From Brucella pecoris (GTDB lineage: Bacteria > Pseudomonadota > Alphaproteobacteria > Rhizobiales > Rhizobiaceae): DNA of 64,000 nucleotides. The notes under the pieces are model-generated. The model ran no database searches and was not told the DNA's origin. It was given only the letters and a program-made list of their open reading frames with translations. A program made the translations under genes and the position numbers. Below are positions 51,876 through 61,143 of the stretch, one piece after another; within the stretch, counting starts at the first letter, position 1; the number at the start of each line of letters is the position of its first letter. The DNA is taken from contig NZ_VEWK01000016.1 of the NCBI RefSeq assembly GCF_006376675.1, positions 1 to 64,000 of the forward strand, read 5' to 3'.

Positions 51876-52928
51876 TCATTGGGCGTAACGTCGCCTGATT
51901 TCAGCAATCAATCGGGATGCCTCACGGTCTCCAAGTTCCTGCCGCAGAGCAGTGGGCGGTTTACCAAAGCGAAGAGCCTTGCGTGCGCCTTCATCCAGTG
52001 AGCCAGCGTCGACGACGCCTTCCGTGATCACGTCGCCACCGGCAAGCAGCACCGCGCCCTTCAAGCGGTCAGCGACGACCGCCGCACGATCTTCCGGCAA
52101 AGGACCGCAATCGTCTAAAATCTCCCACAATCGACCGGCTTCACCGGTCTCGCGCAACAAGTCGGCCGGCTTGTAGAAGTTGCCGAAAACCGCAAGGCTT
52201 TGCTCGGCATGCAACATGATGCGCGGATGGGTGAGATTCATGACCTCAAATGGTCCCAGAGGCAAATCGAATGCCGAACGGGCAACGGCGTCTATCTGCC
52301 CTGCCGTGGCGATCCCCTCCTCAAGGCAGCGCACGGCTTCATTGCAATAGGGGCAAAGGAAACGGTTGAGCGCAAATCCGTTGCTATCACGGCAATGCAA
52401 CGCTTCCTTGCCGGTGCTTGCAAGAAAATCACCTGCAATCCTCGCCGCTTTCTCGCTCGTCGCCCGTGCCGCCACAAGCTCCACCACGGGATTGACTTCC
52501 GCGGGGCTGAAATAATGCAGACCGAGAAAACGCTCGGGATGCCGCAAGGCCGTTGCAATCTCATCCACGCGCAAGCAAGATGTGTTGGTCGCAATCACGC
52601 AATCGACAGAGACGAACGCCTCCACTGACCGGAGAAGGTCTCGCTTAACCTCAAGGTCTTCGAACACGGCCTCGATCAGGATCATGGCCTGTGCAACCGA
52701 TGACAATTCACTGGACATCTCCAGGGCCGCCAGCAGATCGGGCATACTCTCCCGTTCAAGTCGACCCCTGTCGGCCTGGCGTTCGAGGTAGCTCCTGATC
52801 CTCGCCTCGGCGCGAGTGAGCGCGTCCCGGTTGGGGTCAACCAAGAGTACGGAAAGTCCGGCACCGATGCAGGATGCGGCAATGCCCGCGCCCATGGTGC
52901 CTGCGCCGATGATTGCTATGGACTGCAT
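51876..52928 (-). CDS. 3-hydroxyacyl-CoA dehydrogenase
   Basis: Encodes 350 residues. NAD motif SIAIIGAGTMGAGIAASCIG at the start, ATNTSCLRVDEIATALRHPE, catalytic region GLHYFSPAEVNPVVELVAAR, and FALNRFLCPYCNEAVRCLEE. It lacks the enoyl-CoA hydratase half found in FadB. Oxidises 3-hydroxyacyl-CoA to 3-ketoacyl-CoA. Its ATG shares one base with the thiolase stop (TGATG), showing coupling. Confidence 0.92.
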   Translation of the reverse strand: MQSIAIIGAGTMGAGIAASCIGAGLSVLLVDPNRDALTRAEARIRSYLERQADRGRLERESMPDLLAALEMSSELSSVAQAMILIEAVFEDLEVKRDLLRSVEAFVSVDCVIATNTSCLRVDEIATALRHPERFLGLHYFSPAEVNPVVELVAARATSEKAARIAGDFLASTGKEALHCRDSNGFALNRFLCPYCNEAVRCLEEGIATAGQIDAVARSAFDLPLGPFEVMNLTHPRIMLHAEQSLAVFGNFYKPADLLRETGEAGRLWEILDDCGPLPEDRAAVVADRLKGAVLLAGGDVITEGVVDAGSLDEGARKALRFGKPPTALRQELGDREASRLIAEIRRRYAQ

Positions 52929-54127
52929 CAGAGTGCTCCCTGCCAATCCGGATTTTCGATGACAAGCGCTATGCCCTGTCCGCCACCGATGCACATCGTA
53001 GCCAGCCCGTACCGCCCGCCGGTGCGCCGAAGCTCGTGGATCAGCTTGACTAGTATAATCGCACCCGAGGCACCTATCGGATGCCCCAGTGCGATGGCAC
53101 CTCCATTCGGATTGACTTTTGCCATGTCGAAGCCGAGCCGGGTGCTCACGGCGCAGGCCTGGGCGGCAAATGCTTCATTGGATTCGATGATGTCGATCTC
53201 CGCCACCGAAAGCCCCACACGAGCGAGCGCCTGCTCCACAGCCGGGACGGGACCAAGCCCCATGAGCTCCGGCGCAACGCCGCCCAGTCCCCAGGCGAGG
53301 ATATGCGCCAGCGCTCTTGTGCCGCGATGCTCGGCTGCTTCCGTGTCCATCAGCACGAGAGCAGCTGCGCCATCGTTTATGCCGCTGGCATTGCCTGCGG
53401 TGACGGAGCCATCCTGACGGAAAGCCGGACGCAACTTCGCAAGATCGTCGGCGCTGACATCCGGGCGCACATGCTCATCCGTATCAAACTCCCATTCGCT
53501 GCGGCCTTTTCGGACAGTTATCGGAAGAATCTGTTCTTTGAATCGTCCTTCAGCTATCGCATGGGCGGCCCGGCGGTGCGATTCCAGAGCGAGGCCGTCC
53601 TGTTGTTTCCGGTCGATACCATCAAGTGCCGCGATGTTCTCCGCGGTGATCCCCATATGGCCGTTGCCGAAAGGATCGGTCAGCGCCCCGACCATCATGT
53701 CCACGGCGGCAACGTCACCCATTTTATGACCGGCGCGGAGCTGGGTCAGTAAATGACCTGCCCGGCTCATGCTTTCAGCGCCACCGGCAAGCACCGTCTT
53801 GGCTTGCCCCAGCGTAATCTGTTCGGCAGCACTGATCACCGCCTGAAGACCGGAGCCGCACAACCTATTTAAGGTAAGCGCAGGAGAGGTTTGCGGAACG
53901 CCTGCGCCGATGGCGACCACGCGTGAAAGATACATGTCCTCCGGCGCGGTGTGCAGCACGTTGCCGAATACCGTCTGTTCTATGTCGTTCGATTCTATTC
54001 CGGCGCGTTTGATCGCCTCTACAGTGACAGCAGCACCGAGTTCACGCGGGCGCAGTCCAGCGAGCGCGCCGCCGAAATCGCCAATGGCGGTTCGCACGCC
54101 CGACGCGATGATGACAGATCGATTCAT
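52928..54127 (-). CDS. Acetyl-CoA acetyltransferase/3-ketoacyl-CoA thiolase
   Basis: Encodes 399 residues. Nucleophile Cys in LNRLCGSGLQAVISAAEQ, NEAFAAQA, GHPIGASGAIIL and the second Cys in ATMCIGGGQGIALVIEN are all present. Cleaves 3-ketoacyl-CoA to acetyl-CoA plus a shorter acyl-CoA. Follows the SDR gene by 80 bases. Confidence 0.94.
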   Translation of the reverse strand: MNRSVIIASGVRTAIGDFGGALAGLRPRELGAAVTVEAIKRAGIESNDIEQTVFGNVLHTAPEDMYLSRVVAIGAGVPQTSPALTLNRLCGSGLQAVISAAEQITLGQAKTVLAGGAESMSRAGHLLTQLRAGHKMGDVAAVDMMVGALTDPFGNGHMGITAENIAALDGIDRKQQDGLALESHRRAAHAIAEGRFKEQILPITVRKGRSEWEFDTDEHVRPDVSADDLAKLRPAFRQDGSVTAGNASGINDGAAALVLMDTEAAEHRGTRALAHILAWGLGGVAPELMGLGPVPAVEQALARVGLSVAEIDIIESNEAFAAQACAVSTRLGFDMAKVNPNGGAIALGHPIGASGAIILVKLIHELRRTGGRYGLATMCIGGGQGIALVIENPDWQGAL

Positions 54128-54207
54128 CTTATTTCCCAGAGGAGCCTGTGCCCATTGCATTGGATTACGCGGCCGGATTACCGGCCGCTCTCATGCCGAC
54201 CGGCGTG

Positions 54208-54963
54208 TCAGGGTGCGACCTGACCGCCATCGACAGGGATGATCGCCCCATGGACGAAGGATGCGTCGTCAGATGCCAGAAACAGGCTCATCGCTGCAAT
54301 TTCCTCCGGTTGACCGGGGCGTCCCAGAGGGATGCGGGTCTCCACCATTTTGATGAAGCCGGGATCCTGCAGAGCTCCCTCGATCATCGGAGTGGCGACG
54401 GCGCCGGGGCAAATGCAGTTGACCCGCACGCCTTTCTTCGCCCAATCGAGTGCAAGAACCCGCGTCAGCGCGACGATCCCACCCTTCGAAGCGGTATAGG
54501 CGTCAGCGCCCGTTAAACCGGCGATGCCGTTGATCGATGCGATGTTGACGATCGCACCGGCGCCCTGCGCCACCATGACCGGAATTGCATGTTTGCACCC
54601 GAGCGCGACGCTTTTCAGGTTGATCGCCAGGATGGCGTCCCAATCGTCTTCAGGCGTGTCCACGACGCTGGCCATCTTGTAGCGACCGGTCGCGCTGAAG
54701 CCGATCCCGGCATTGTTGACGAGAATGTCGAGGCGGCCGAAATTGTCGATCGCCGCGGCTATCATTGCCTTAACTTCCGCTTCCTTCGAGACATCCACCT
54801 TGACGGCAATACCTCCTATATCAGCGGCGACCTTCTGTGCCGCCTCGAAATTCCAGTCTGCGACGACAACCTTCGCTCCCTCAGCGGCAAGGCCCCGGCA
54901 TGTGGCCAGCCCCTGCCCCGAAGCTCCGCCTGTGACAATCGCAACCTTGTCCTTGAAACGCAT
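54208..54963 (-). CDS. SDR oxidoreductase 2
   Basis: Encodes 251 residues from MRFKDKVAIVTGGASGQGLA (GGAGAA upstream). NNAGIGFSA, catalytic Ser in VNIASINGIAGL, YTASK and PGAVATPM are in place. Lies between the E2 and thiolase genes in the same operon. Probably oxidises an alcohol intermediate before or after the 2-oxo acid step; the substrate cannot be told. Confidence 0.9.
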   Translation of the reverse strand: MRFKDKVAIVTGGASGQGLATCRGLAAEGAKVVVADWNFEAAQKVAADIGGIAVKVDVSKEAEVKAMIAAAIDNFGRLDILVNNAGIGFSATGRYKMASVVDTPEDDWDAILAINLKSVALGCKHAIPVMVAQGAGAIVNIASINGIAGLTGADAYTASKGGIVALTRVLALDWAKKGVRVNCICPGAVATPMIEGALQDPGFIKMVETRIPLGRPGQPEEIAAMSLFLASDDASFVHGAIIPVDGGQVAP

Positions 54964-54986
54964 GTATTTTTCTCCTGGATTCGAGG

Positions 54987-56135
54987 TCAACCGAGAGAAG
55001 CCGGGTCGAGTGTTTCAATCCGGGCTTTCAGCTCCGATGTGAAGGCAGCTGCCGTCATGCCGTCGATAAAGCGATGATCGAAAGCAATTGAAAGCTTCAT
55101 GATAGGGGCGATGCGGATCGCATCGTCCGCACCAACCACAAGCGTCTTGATGATCGCGCCTGCGAAAACAAGCGTCGCCTGCGGCCCGTTGATGACCGGT
55201 GTGCCGGTCTCAATCCCGTATGCGCCAAGATTCGAAAAGGTGATCGTTCCCCCGTCGGTATCCGATGGCTCCAGGCCGCTTGCGCGGGCTTTGGCAGCGA
55301 GCCCGGCAATAGCCGCGTTCACGGCCCCAACGGACAGCGCATCGACATTCCGGATGACCGGGACGACCAGCCCTTTGGGCGTTGCCACCGCCAGGCTCAC
55401 ATTGGCACGACGATTGATGCGAACACGGTCGCCTTCCAGCCGTCCATTGACCAGTGGGTGACGTACAGCGGTATCGCCGACAATCTTGACGAGGATGTCG
55501 TTCAGTCCGGCAGCACCAAGCTGCCCTCTCAATTGCAGCACCTTGCTCATGTCAACGCTGACAATCTGAACGAAATGCGGTATCGACGACCAGCTGTTGC
55601 CGATATGGACTTTCATCGCACGCTGAATGTGGCTCAGTTCGATGAACGCGTCGGAATCCGCCGAACCCGCAGCAAGCGCCTTGATGCGATCTTCCGTGAT
55701 CTCCTGCCCCGCGAGGAGCGCAAGATCAACCCCCAAATCGGTAGCGAGCTTGCGCATGCGGGGTGAAACACGTACCGGTGGCACGGTCGTACCGACTTGT
55801 GTGGCGGAAACCCCGTGCAGAGCCGCATCGGTCGCCTGATTTTTTCCCTCCACACTTTCTGCTGGCAGATCGTCGACCCTGGAGAGGTCAATCTCTTCGT
55901 CTGCTTCAGCAATTACCGCAATGGGAGTGTTGACCGCGACCTCTTGGCCGATTTCCACCAGCAGCTTGCGCAGAATGCCCCCCGCCTGTGCTTCGATTTC
56001 AACGATCGACTTGTCCGTTTCCATTTCGAATAGCGGTTTTCCGGCCTCGATCGACGCACCGAGCTCGCAGAGCCAGTTGCCAACCTTTCCGCTTTCCATC
56101 GTAATGCCGAGCCGGGGCATACGCACAATGTACAT
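54987..56135 (-). CDS. 2-oxo acid dehydrogenase E2 (dihydrolipoyl acyltransferase)
   Basis: Encodes 382 residues. An N-terminal lipoyl domain has ETDKSIVEIEAQ with the Lys to be lipoylated (about residue 43). A peripheral-subunit-binding domain is seen in VRVSPRMRKLATDLGVDLAL. The C-terminal catalytic domain carries FDHRFIDGMTAAAF with the active-site His. Transfers the acyl group from E1 to CoA. Follows E1 beta by 12 bases; GAGAGGGGAA precedes the ATG. Confidence 0.93.
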   Translation of the reverse strand: MYIVRMPRLGITMESGKVGNWLCELGASIEAGKPLFEMETDKSIVEIEAQAGGILRKLLVEIGQEVAVNTPIAVIAEADEEIDLSRVDDLPAESVEGKNQATDAALHGVSATQVGTTVPPVRVSPRMRKLATDLGVDLALLAGQEITEDRIKALAAGSADSDAFIELSHIQRAMKVHIGNSWSSIPHFVQIVSVDMSKVLQLRGQLGAAGLNDILVKIVGDTAVRHPLVNGRLEGDRVRINRRANVSLAVATPKGLVVPVIRNVDALSVGAVNAAIAGLAAKARASGLEPSDTDGGTITFSNLGAYGIETGTPVINGPQATLVFAGAIIKTLVVGADDAIRIAPIMKLSIAFDHRFIDGMTAAAFTSELKARIETLDPASLG

Positions 56136-56147
56136 TTCCCCTCTCCC

Positions 56148-57128
56148 TTAATTGAACGTCATGAGTTCACGAACCGACACCGCAATATCGGACGCCGTCG
56201 GGCGGTAGAACTGCTCAAGGTGCAGGCTCTGGGCAATCGGAACATCGGGGCCAGCCAGACGACGAACCGGTGCGCGTAAATCAAAGAGTGACTTTTCGGC
56301 GATGATTGCGGCGATTTCTGCACCTGTGCCGCCGGTCTTTGCATCTTCATGGACCAGAAGCACCCGTCCGGTCTTGGCAATAGAGCCAAGGATCAGGTCT
56401 TCATCCAAAGGCTTCAACCAACGCGGATCGATCACTTCAACGTCGATGCCGTTTTTCGCGAGTTCCTGAGCAGCTTCCAGGGCAGTCTGAACCAAGGTAG
56501 CTGTCGCGACTATCGTTACATCCGCACCTGAACGTTTGATATCGCCCTTGCCGAGCGGCACGAGATGTTCTCCATCGGGAACCTCCGCACGCTGCGTGTA
56601 AAGCACCTTGTGCTCGAAGAAGAGAACGGGATTATCTTCCCGGATAGCAGTCTTCAACATTCCCTTGGCATCCGCCGCATTGGACGGCACCGCAATGTAG
56701 AGACCCGGCGCGCTGACGAAGAGTGCCTGAGGGCTCTGCGAATGCTCTGGTCCGGAACCCCCGGCAATGCCGATCGGCAGGCGGACGGTGACGGGAACCT
56801 TCATGTCGCCGCCATGCATCCATTTCCATTTGCCGAGCTTATTGTAGATCTCGTCGAAGGCAAGGCTGACGAAGTCGCCGAATTGCAGCTCGGGAACAGG
56901 CCGGAGCCCGGTGATTGCCATACCGAGAGCCGCGCCGATGATCGTTTTTTCCGCGATCGGAGTGTCGAAAATCCGCTGATCGCCAAACTCTTCATGAAGC
57001 CCCTGGGTCGCACCGAACACGCCACCGAACTTTCCGATATCCTCGCCGAACAGAATGACGTTTGGGTCGCGCTCGATTTCCTCACGAAGTGCCGCGATGA
57101 TAGCTTCGCGCATATTCATTTTTGCCAT
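56148..57128 (-). CDS. 2-oxo acid dehydrogenase E1 beta subunit
   Basis: Encodes 326 residues from MAKMNMREAIIAALREEIER. VILFGEDIGKFGGVFGATQG, RIFDTPIAEKTIIGAALGMA and MKVPVTVRLPIGIAGGSGPE are typical of PdhB/AcoB/BkdA2 proteins. Forms the thiamine diphosphate site with E1 alpha. Size and style fit the acetoin dehydrogenase-like branch, but the substrate is not fixed by sequence. Confidence 0.93.
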   Translation of the reverse strand: MAKMNMREAIIAALREEIERDPNVILFGEDIGKFGGVFGATQGLHEEFGDQRIFDTPIAEKTIIGAALGMAITGLRPVPELQFGDFVSLAFDEIYNKLGKWKWMHGGDMKVPVTVRLPIGIAGGSGPEHSQSPQALFVSAPGLYIAVPSNAADAKGMLKTAIREDNPVLFFEHKVLYTQRAEVPDGEHLVPLGKGDIKRSGADVTIVATATLVQTALEAAQELAKNGIDVEVIDPRWLKPLDEDLILGSIAKTGRVLLVHEDAKTGGTGAEIAAIIAEKSLFDLRAPVRRLAGPDVPIAQSLHLEQFYRPTASDIAVSVRELMTFN

Positions 57129-57144
57129 AATGACCTTCCCTCCC

Positions 57145-58146
57145 TCAGGAAAACAGACCTTCGAAAATCCGCTCGCGCGGCGGCAGCGGAGAAGCTTCCG
57201 CCATCCGGATCGCGTCGAGCACCTCCTGCTCGACAGTTTTCTCGATTTCGGCAAGCGCCGTAGCGTCGAGCGCACCGCGGGCAACTATGAGTTCGCGAAA
57301 GTTCTTAATTGGATCGCGGTTTTCGACCCAGTCCTTCAGGACCGCCGGATCGACATAATTGTAAGAATCGCCCTCATAGTGACCGCGGTGACGGAAGGTC
57401 TGCGCCTCAATGAAGGTCGGTCCCTCACCCCGGCGGGCACGCTCGACCGCCTCTCGGGTGATTTCGAACATCAGCAGCGCGTCGTTGCCGTCCACGACAA
57501 AGTTCGGGATGCCGTACCCGTCTGCCCAGTCAGCGATATGCTCCCGAACCGCGTGGGTTTCCCGCCAGTGAGCGGAAATGGCGTATTCGTTGTTCTCACA
57601 GATGTAGACGATCGGCAATTTATAGAGCGCGGCCCAATTCATGGCACCGTGGAAGGCTTCCTCCGATGCCGCACCTTCTCCAAAATAAACCGCAGTCACG
57701 CGGTCTGTGCCTTTCCATTTCGATGAATAGGCGGTTCCGAGACTGATTGAGAACTGGGATCCAATCGTGCCGGCCTGCCCCATGACACCGCGCGAAAGAT
57801 CGGCACTGTGAACGATTCCAGCACCAAGGCCCCGTGTCGTACCCTCAATCGTCCCAAGGAAATCGCCATAGAGTTTTTGCAGCGGCACTCCCTTGGCAAT
57901 CATCTGGTTGCAACCGCGATGATTGTAGAAGAGATAATCGTCGTCACGAAGGTTTGCAATCGAACCTGTCGAAAGCGCTTCCGAACCGATGCCCGAATGA
58001 TAGAAGCCCGAAACCTTGCCTTCCTGCATCAGTCGGATCAGGTTTTCGTCGAACTTGCGAATTCGCACCATCATGCCGAACAGATCGGACAACCGATCCT
58101 TATCATAGGCTGAGGGGTTGATCTGGGTCTTGAATATAGGCGCCAT
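57145..58146 (-). CDS. 2-oxo acid dehydrogenase E1 alpha subunit
   Basis: Encodes 333 residues from MAPIFKTQINPSAYDKDRLS. FYHSGIGSEALSTGSIANLR, the thiamine diphosphate motif AVYFGEGAASEEAFHGAMNW through YICENNEYA, and the phosphorylation-loop-like TFRHRGHYEGD. It decarboxylates a 2-oxo acid. It is the first gene of a nine-gene operon and is divergent from the TetR gene across a 218-base promoter region. Confidence 0.93.
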   Translation of the reverse strand: MAPIFKTQINPSAYDKDRLSDLFGMMVRIRKFDENLIRLMQEGKVSGFYHSGIGSEALSTGSIANLRDDDYLFYNHRGCNQMIAKGVPLQKLYGDFLGTIEGTTRGLGAGIVHSADLSRGVMGQAGTIGSQFSISLGTAYSSKWKGTDRVTAVYFGEGAASEEAFHGAMNWAALYKLPIVYICENNEYAISAHWRETHAVREHIADWADGYGIPNFVVDGNDALLMFEITREAVERARRGEGPTFIEAQTFRHRGHYEGDSYNYVDPAVLKDWVENRDPIKNFRELIVARGALDATALAEIEKTVEQEVLDAIRMAEASPLPPRERIFEGLFS

Positions 58147-58323
58147 TCTGATTCCTCCCGGATAAGATATCGTCTGGACACGATGGATCTGGTCGGACCG
58201 AGCCCGGCAGCACGCACCCGCCGCGAAAATTGCGTCGACCACTGCCGGTTATTCTCCTCTCCCGGTCTTCCCTCCCTTTCTTTCTGAAGTTATTGCCTCT
58301 ATTCTAGATTCAGTCAATAAAAT

Positions 58324-58341
58324 AAATCGATCGCTCGATTT
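58324..58341. promoter_or_regulatory. Probable TetR operator in the divergent promoter
   Basis: AAATCGA (58324-58330) and TCGATTT (58335-58341) form a perfect inverted repeat with a 4-base centre. It lies 24 bases before the TetR gene start and 178 bases before the divergent E1 alpha start. Likely autoregulatory and operon operator. Confidence 0.7.
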
Positions 58342-58364
58342 TTTTCGCGACAAAGGAACCTTTT

Positions 58365-59063
58365 ATGCCCGCCCTGACATCCGATGCCCTGAATACCAGC
58401 GAGATCTGCCGACGTATGATCGAGCGCAATCCCAATACAATCCGCGTTCAGAAGGAACGCATGGCGTTGCCCAAACTGATTCGGATCGTGGAAGCGACCC
58501 TTCAGCTGTCGCGTCGGCAAGGATTTCATGCGACGAGCTTGCGAGAGCTCGCCGCAGAGGCAGGCATGTCCATGGGTGGTCTCTACGCGTATTTCGATTC
58601 CAAGAACTCGCTTTTGCGGATGATGATTACGGAAGTTTCCAACACCATCGTCGAATATCTGAAAGATGCACCCGACGAGATCATAGCAGATCCCCGCGAG
58701 CATCTGAACTGGCTCATCCGCACCCATGTCGAAGTGACGGATAGAATGCATAACTGGTTCGCTTTTTCTTACATGGAAGTTCGATTTTTCGCACAGGAAG
58801 AGCGCGATCTCGCACTTGATGGTGAATTGGCAACCGAGAAAATATTCGCTTCAGTTCTGCAAGTTGGCGTGGACAAGGGCTGCTTCAATATTGATGACGT
58901 CAATCTTACAGCAGCCCTGCTCAAGCCCTTGCTGCAAGACTGGTATGTCAAACATGGGAAATACAGGCGGCGGAGAATCTCGGCGCGTCAATATGCCGAT
59001 GCCATTATCGACTTGGTTGATCGAGCATACTCCTCGGCAAGCTGCTTGAGCTTGCGAACCTGA
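58365..59063 (+). CDS. TetR-family regulator
   Basis: Encodes 232 residues. The HTH is FHATSLRELAAEAGMSMGGL then YAYFDSKNSLLRMM, preceded by about 35 extra N-terminal residues. The C-terminal ligand domain is all-helical. Regulators of this kind next to acyl-CoA genes often respond to acyl-CoA esters. It is divergent from the E1/E2 operon and carries an inverted repeat in its own leader; it probably controls both flanking catabolic operons. Confidence 0.9.
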   Translation: MPALTSDALNTSEICRRMIERNPNTIRVQKERMALPKLIRIVEATLQLSRRQGFHATSLRELAAEAGMSMGGLYAYFDSKNSLLRMMITEVSNTIVEYLKDAPDEIIADPREHLNWLIRTHVEVTDRMHNWFAFSYMEVRFFAQEERDLALDGELATEKIFASVLQVGVDKGCFNIDDVNLTAALLKPLLQDWYVKHGKYRRRRISARQYADAIIDLVDRAYSSASCLSLRT

Positions 59064-59120
59064 CCGGCCTCAAGCCCGGCATACCGCCTCTTTGACCCGC
59101 AAAGATCTTCTCAGCGAAGC

Positions 59121-59189
59121 TTAGAGCACATCCTGAAAAATGGGAAACGGTTTCGGAAATATGTGCTTTAAAACAAATAGTTAGAGCGA
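59121..59189. repeat. Palindromic intergenic repeat of the TTAGAGC type
   Basis: Begins TTAGAGCACAT and ends GTTAGAGCG; internal arms AGCACAT (59125-59131) and ATGTGCT (59161-59167) are complementary. This resembles a repeat common between genes in Brucella/Ochrobactrum and related genomes. Confidence 0.65.
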
Positions 59190-59191
59190 TA

Positions 59192-59224
59192 CCAGCACAA
59201 AGGCGCTTCGTGCTTTTGTGCTGG
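59192..59224. terminator. Strong bidirectional stem-loop terminator candidate
   Basis: CCAGCACAAA (59192-59201) and TTTGTGCTGG (59215-59224) are perfect 10-base complements around a 13-base loop. It lies between the convergent TetR and SDR genes, where a shared terminator is expected. Confidence 0.7.
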
Positions 59225-59314
59225 AAACAGAGCAAAGCAAGGAGGCACGGCTGTTTTGATGGTTAAGCTTTAACGCAAACCGCATTCATATCGGAATCAG
59301 AGTGGGTTGTCGGC

Positions 59315-60088
59315 TTATTGCCTTATGGTCGGGGCTACTCCCGCCGTCGCTCCGCCATCGCAATTGATTGTCTGTCCGTTGACATAGGCCGCTTCGTCAC
59401 TCGCCAGGAAAACCACCATGCCAGCAATGTCGCTTGAGACGCCAACCCGTGGGAATGGCAGTGTGACAAGTGTTGCCGCTTCCAGTTCAGGCTTATTGGA
59501 CTTGATTTGCTCCGTCAGAACAACGCCCGGCGCAATCGCGTTAGTACGAATATTATGCCTGCCGTACTGTACCGCCATGTAACGCGTGAAACCCATGATG
59601 GCAGCCTTGCTTGTTCCATAGGCGACAAGGCCGGACGCCCCTTTGTGCCCAGAGCCGGATGCCATATTGATTATCGATCCGCCTCCCTGACGTATCATAT
59701 GTGGCAATACAGCCTTACATGCGATAAATTGACTGCGCAGGTTGACGCTGAATGTCAGGTCCCAGGTCTCGAGGGTCGTTTCGAGAACGGTGGTGTCTCT
59801 GGCCCAGGCATCCGCAGTCATCGCCACATTGTTATGCAGTATGTCGATTCGCCCAAAGTGATCGATAGCCATGCGCACCACCCCATCGATCGATGGGGCA
59901 TCAGTGGCGTCGAAGCGAACCGCGATCGCCCGGTCGCCCGCTGCATGCGAGACCGCCTCCGCGCCAGACAAGTTCCTGTCAGCTATTACCACCCGCGCAC
60001 CCTCCTGCGCGGCAAGCAAGGCCGTGGACTTTCCGATGCCTGAGGCTCCTCCGGTCACGATCATTACACGTTCATCCAGTCTTCCCAT
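59315..60088 (-). CDS. SDR oxidoreductase 3
   Basis: Encodes 257 residues from MGRLDERVMIVTGGASGIGK. LHNNVAMTADAWARDTTVLE replaces the common NNAG by NNVA, catalytic Ser in INMASGSGHKGA, YGTSK, and PGVVLTEQ. Last gene of the second operon, 97 bases after the SMP-30 gene. Likely an alcohol dehydrogenase acting on an early intermediate. Confidence 0.9.
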   Translation of the reverse strand: MGRLDERVMIVTGGASGIGKSTALLAAQEGARVVIADRNLSGAEAVSHAAGDRAIAVRFDATDAPSIDGVVRMAIDHFGRIDILHNNVAMTADAWARDTTVLETTLETWDLTFSVNLRSQFIACKAVLPHMIRQGGGSIINMASGSGHKGASGLVAYGTSKAAIMGFTRYMAVQYGRHNIRTNAIAPGVVLTEQIKSNKPELEAATLVTLPFPRVGVSSDIAGMVVFLASDEAAYVNGQTINCDGGATAGVAPTIRQ

Positions 60089-60185
60089 GAGAGAATGTCC
60101 TATGCTGCGTCCAGAAAAGCGCACCCAGAAACGCGCCAGAACGTTTAAACAATACGCCTTATCGCGCGCCTGGGTACAGCGGATG

Positions 60186-61100
60186 TCAGGCGTTGAAATG
60201 CAGCTTGAGCCCCGGACGCAGCCAGCGAAGCTTGAACAGTTTCCCCGAGCTTGAACCTGTCACCCAAGCGTCGCGCATATCAGAGCCACCGAAGCAGATA
60301 TTGGTCGTGACAAAATCCGGCAGTGCCACATGCTCATAGTCGCCGGCGGGATCTACGATATTGATGCCACCGTTGAAAACTGTCGCAACGCAGATACGTC
60401 CATCCGCCTCCACGGCAAGGCTGTCCAGCCAGGAAAAGCCGCTCGCGTTCCACACCAGCTTTCCAGGCGTCCAGGGATCCGGACCCGGTTGAAGCACGCC
60501 GGGGTTCTCGACGTCGAATGCCCAGAGGCGCGCGGTCTGTGTTTCGGCTACATAGAGTGTCTTATCGTCAGGTGACAGTCCGACACCGTTCGGGGCCTGA
60601 AGACCACCCCGCAGGCGCGCAATATAGGACCCGTCGATACGCGCGTAATAGAGATATCCAGTGTGATGCCACTCGGATGTACCTTTGCCAAGGTCTGTAA
60701 AATAGAAACCACCGTGTTTGTCGAAAACAATGTCATTGGGACCGTTCAGAGGCTTGCCATCACATTCTTTATAGAGCGTGGTTATCTCTCCTGTTGCCAG
60801 ATCGACGCGCTGGATGGATCCGCTGGTGTAATCTTCCGGGATACCGTAGGGAGACGTGCCTCCATCCGGCAGATCCATCCAGAGAAAACCGCCATTGTTG
60901 GCTATATAAACCGCTCCATCAGGCCCAATGGCGGCACCGTTGGGCCCGCCGCCCAAGTCGGCTATTATCTCCTGACGCCCGTCAGGATAAACACGCGTCA
61001 GCGTGCCTCGCTTGATCTCAACGACAAGAACCGTTCCGTCAGCCATGATGATTGGGCCTTCGGGAAACAGTAATCCTTCGGTTACAATTTCAAAATCCAT
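60186..61100 (-). CDS. SMP-30/gluconolactonase-family lactonase
   Basis: Encodes 304 residues of a six-bladed beta-propeller: LLFPEGPIIMADGTVLVVEI, GPNDIVFDKHGGFYFTDLGK, NGVGLSPDDKTLYVAETQTA. The Glu, Asn and Asp residues of the metal site (PEGP, NGPNDI, SPDDKTLY) are in place. Hydrolyses lactones to hydroxy acids. Together with the LvaA/LvaC-like pair it could supply a 4-hydroxy acid from a gamma-lactone. No signal peptide. Confidence 0.9.
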   Translation of the reverse strand: MDFEIVTEGLLFPEGPIIMADGTVLVVEIKRGTLTRVYPDGRQEIIADLGGGPNGAAIGPDGAVYIANNGGFLWMDLPDGGTSPYGIPEDYTSGSIQRVDLATGEITTLYKECDGKPLNGPNDIVFDKHGGFYFTDLGKGTSEWHHTGYLYYARIDGSYIARLRGGLQAPNGVGLSPDDKTLYVAETQTARLWAFDVENPGVLQPGPDPWTPGKLVWNASGFSWLDSLAVEADGRICVATVFNGGINIVDPAGDYEHVALPDFVTTNICFGGSDMRDAWVTGSSSGKLFKLRWLRPGLKLHFNA

Positions 61101-61143
61101 TGTATTTTCTCCAGATACTTGGAAGCTGAATTTTAGAAAGCGT

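Larger units (their letters stand above)
59064..59314. other. Intergenic with palindromic repeat and terminator
   Basis: Lies between the converging TetR and SDR genes. It holds one palindromic repeat unit and one strong stem-loop, described separately. Confidence 0.6.

Noticed and set aside
56148..58146. Naming the E1/E2 genes acoABC (acetoin dehydrogenase)
   Set aside because: The sizes fit, but neither an acoR-type activator nor acetoin genes are present and the beta-oxidation genes suggest another 2-oxo acid.
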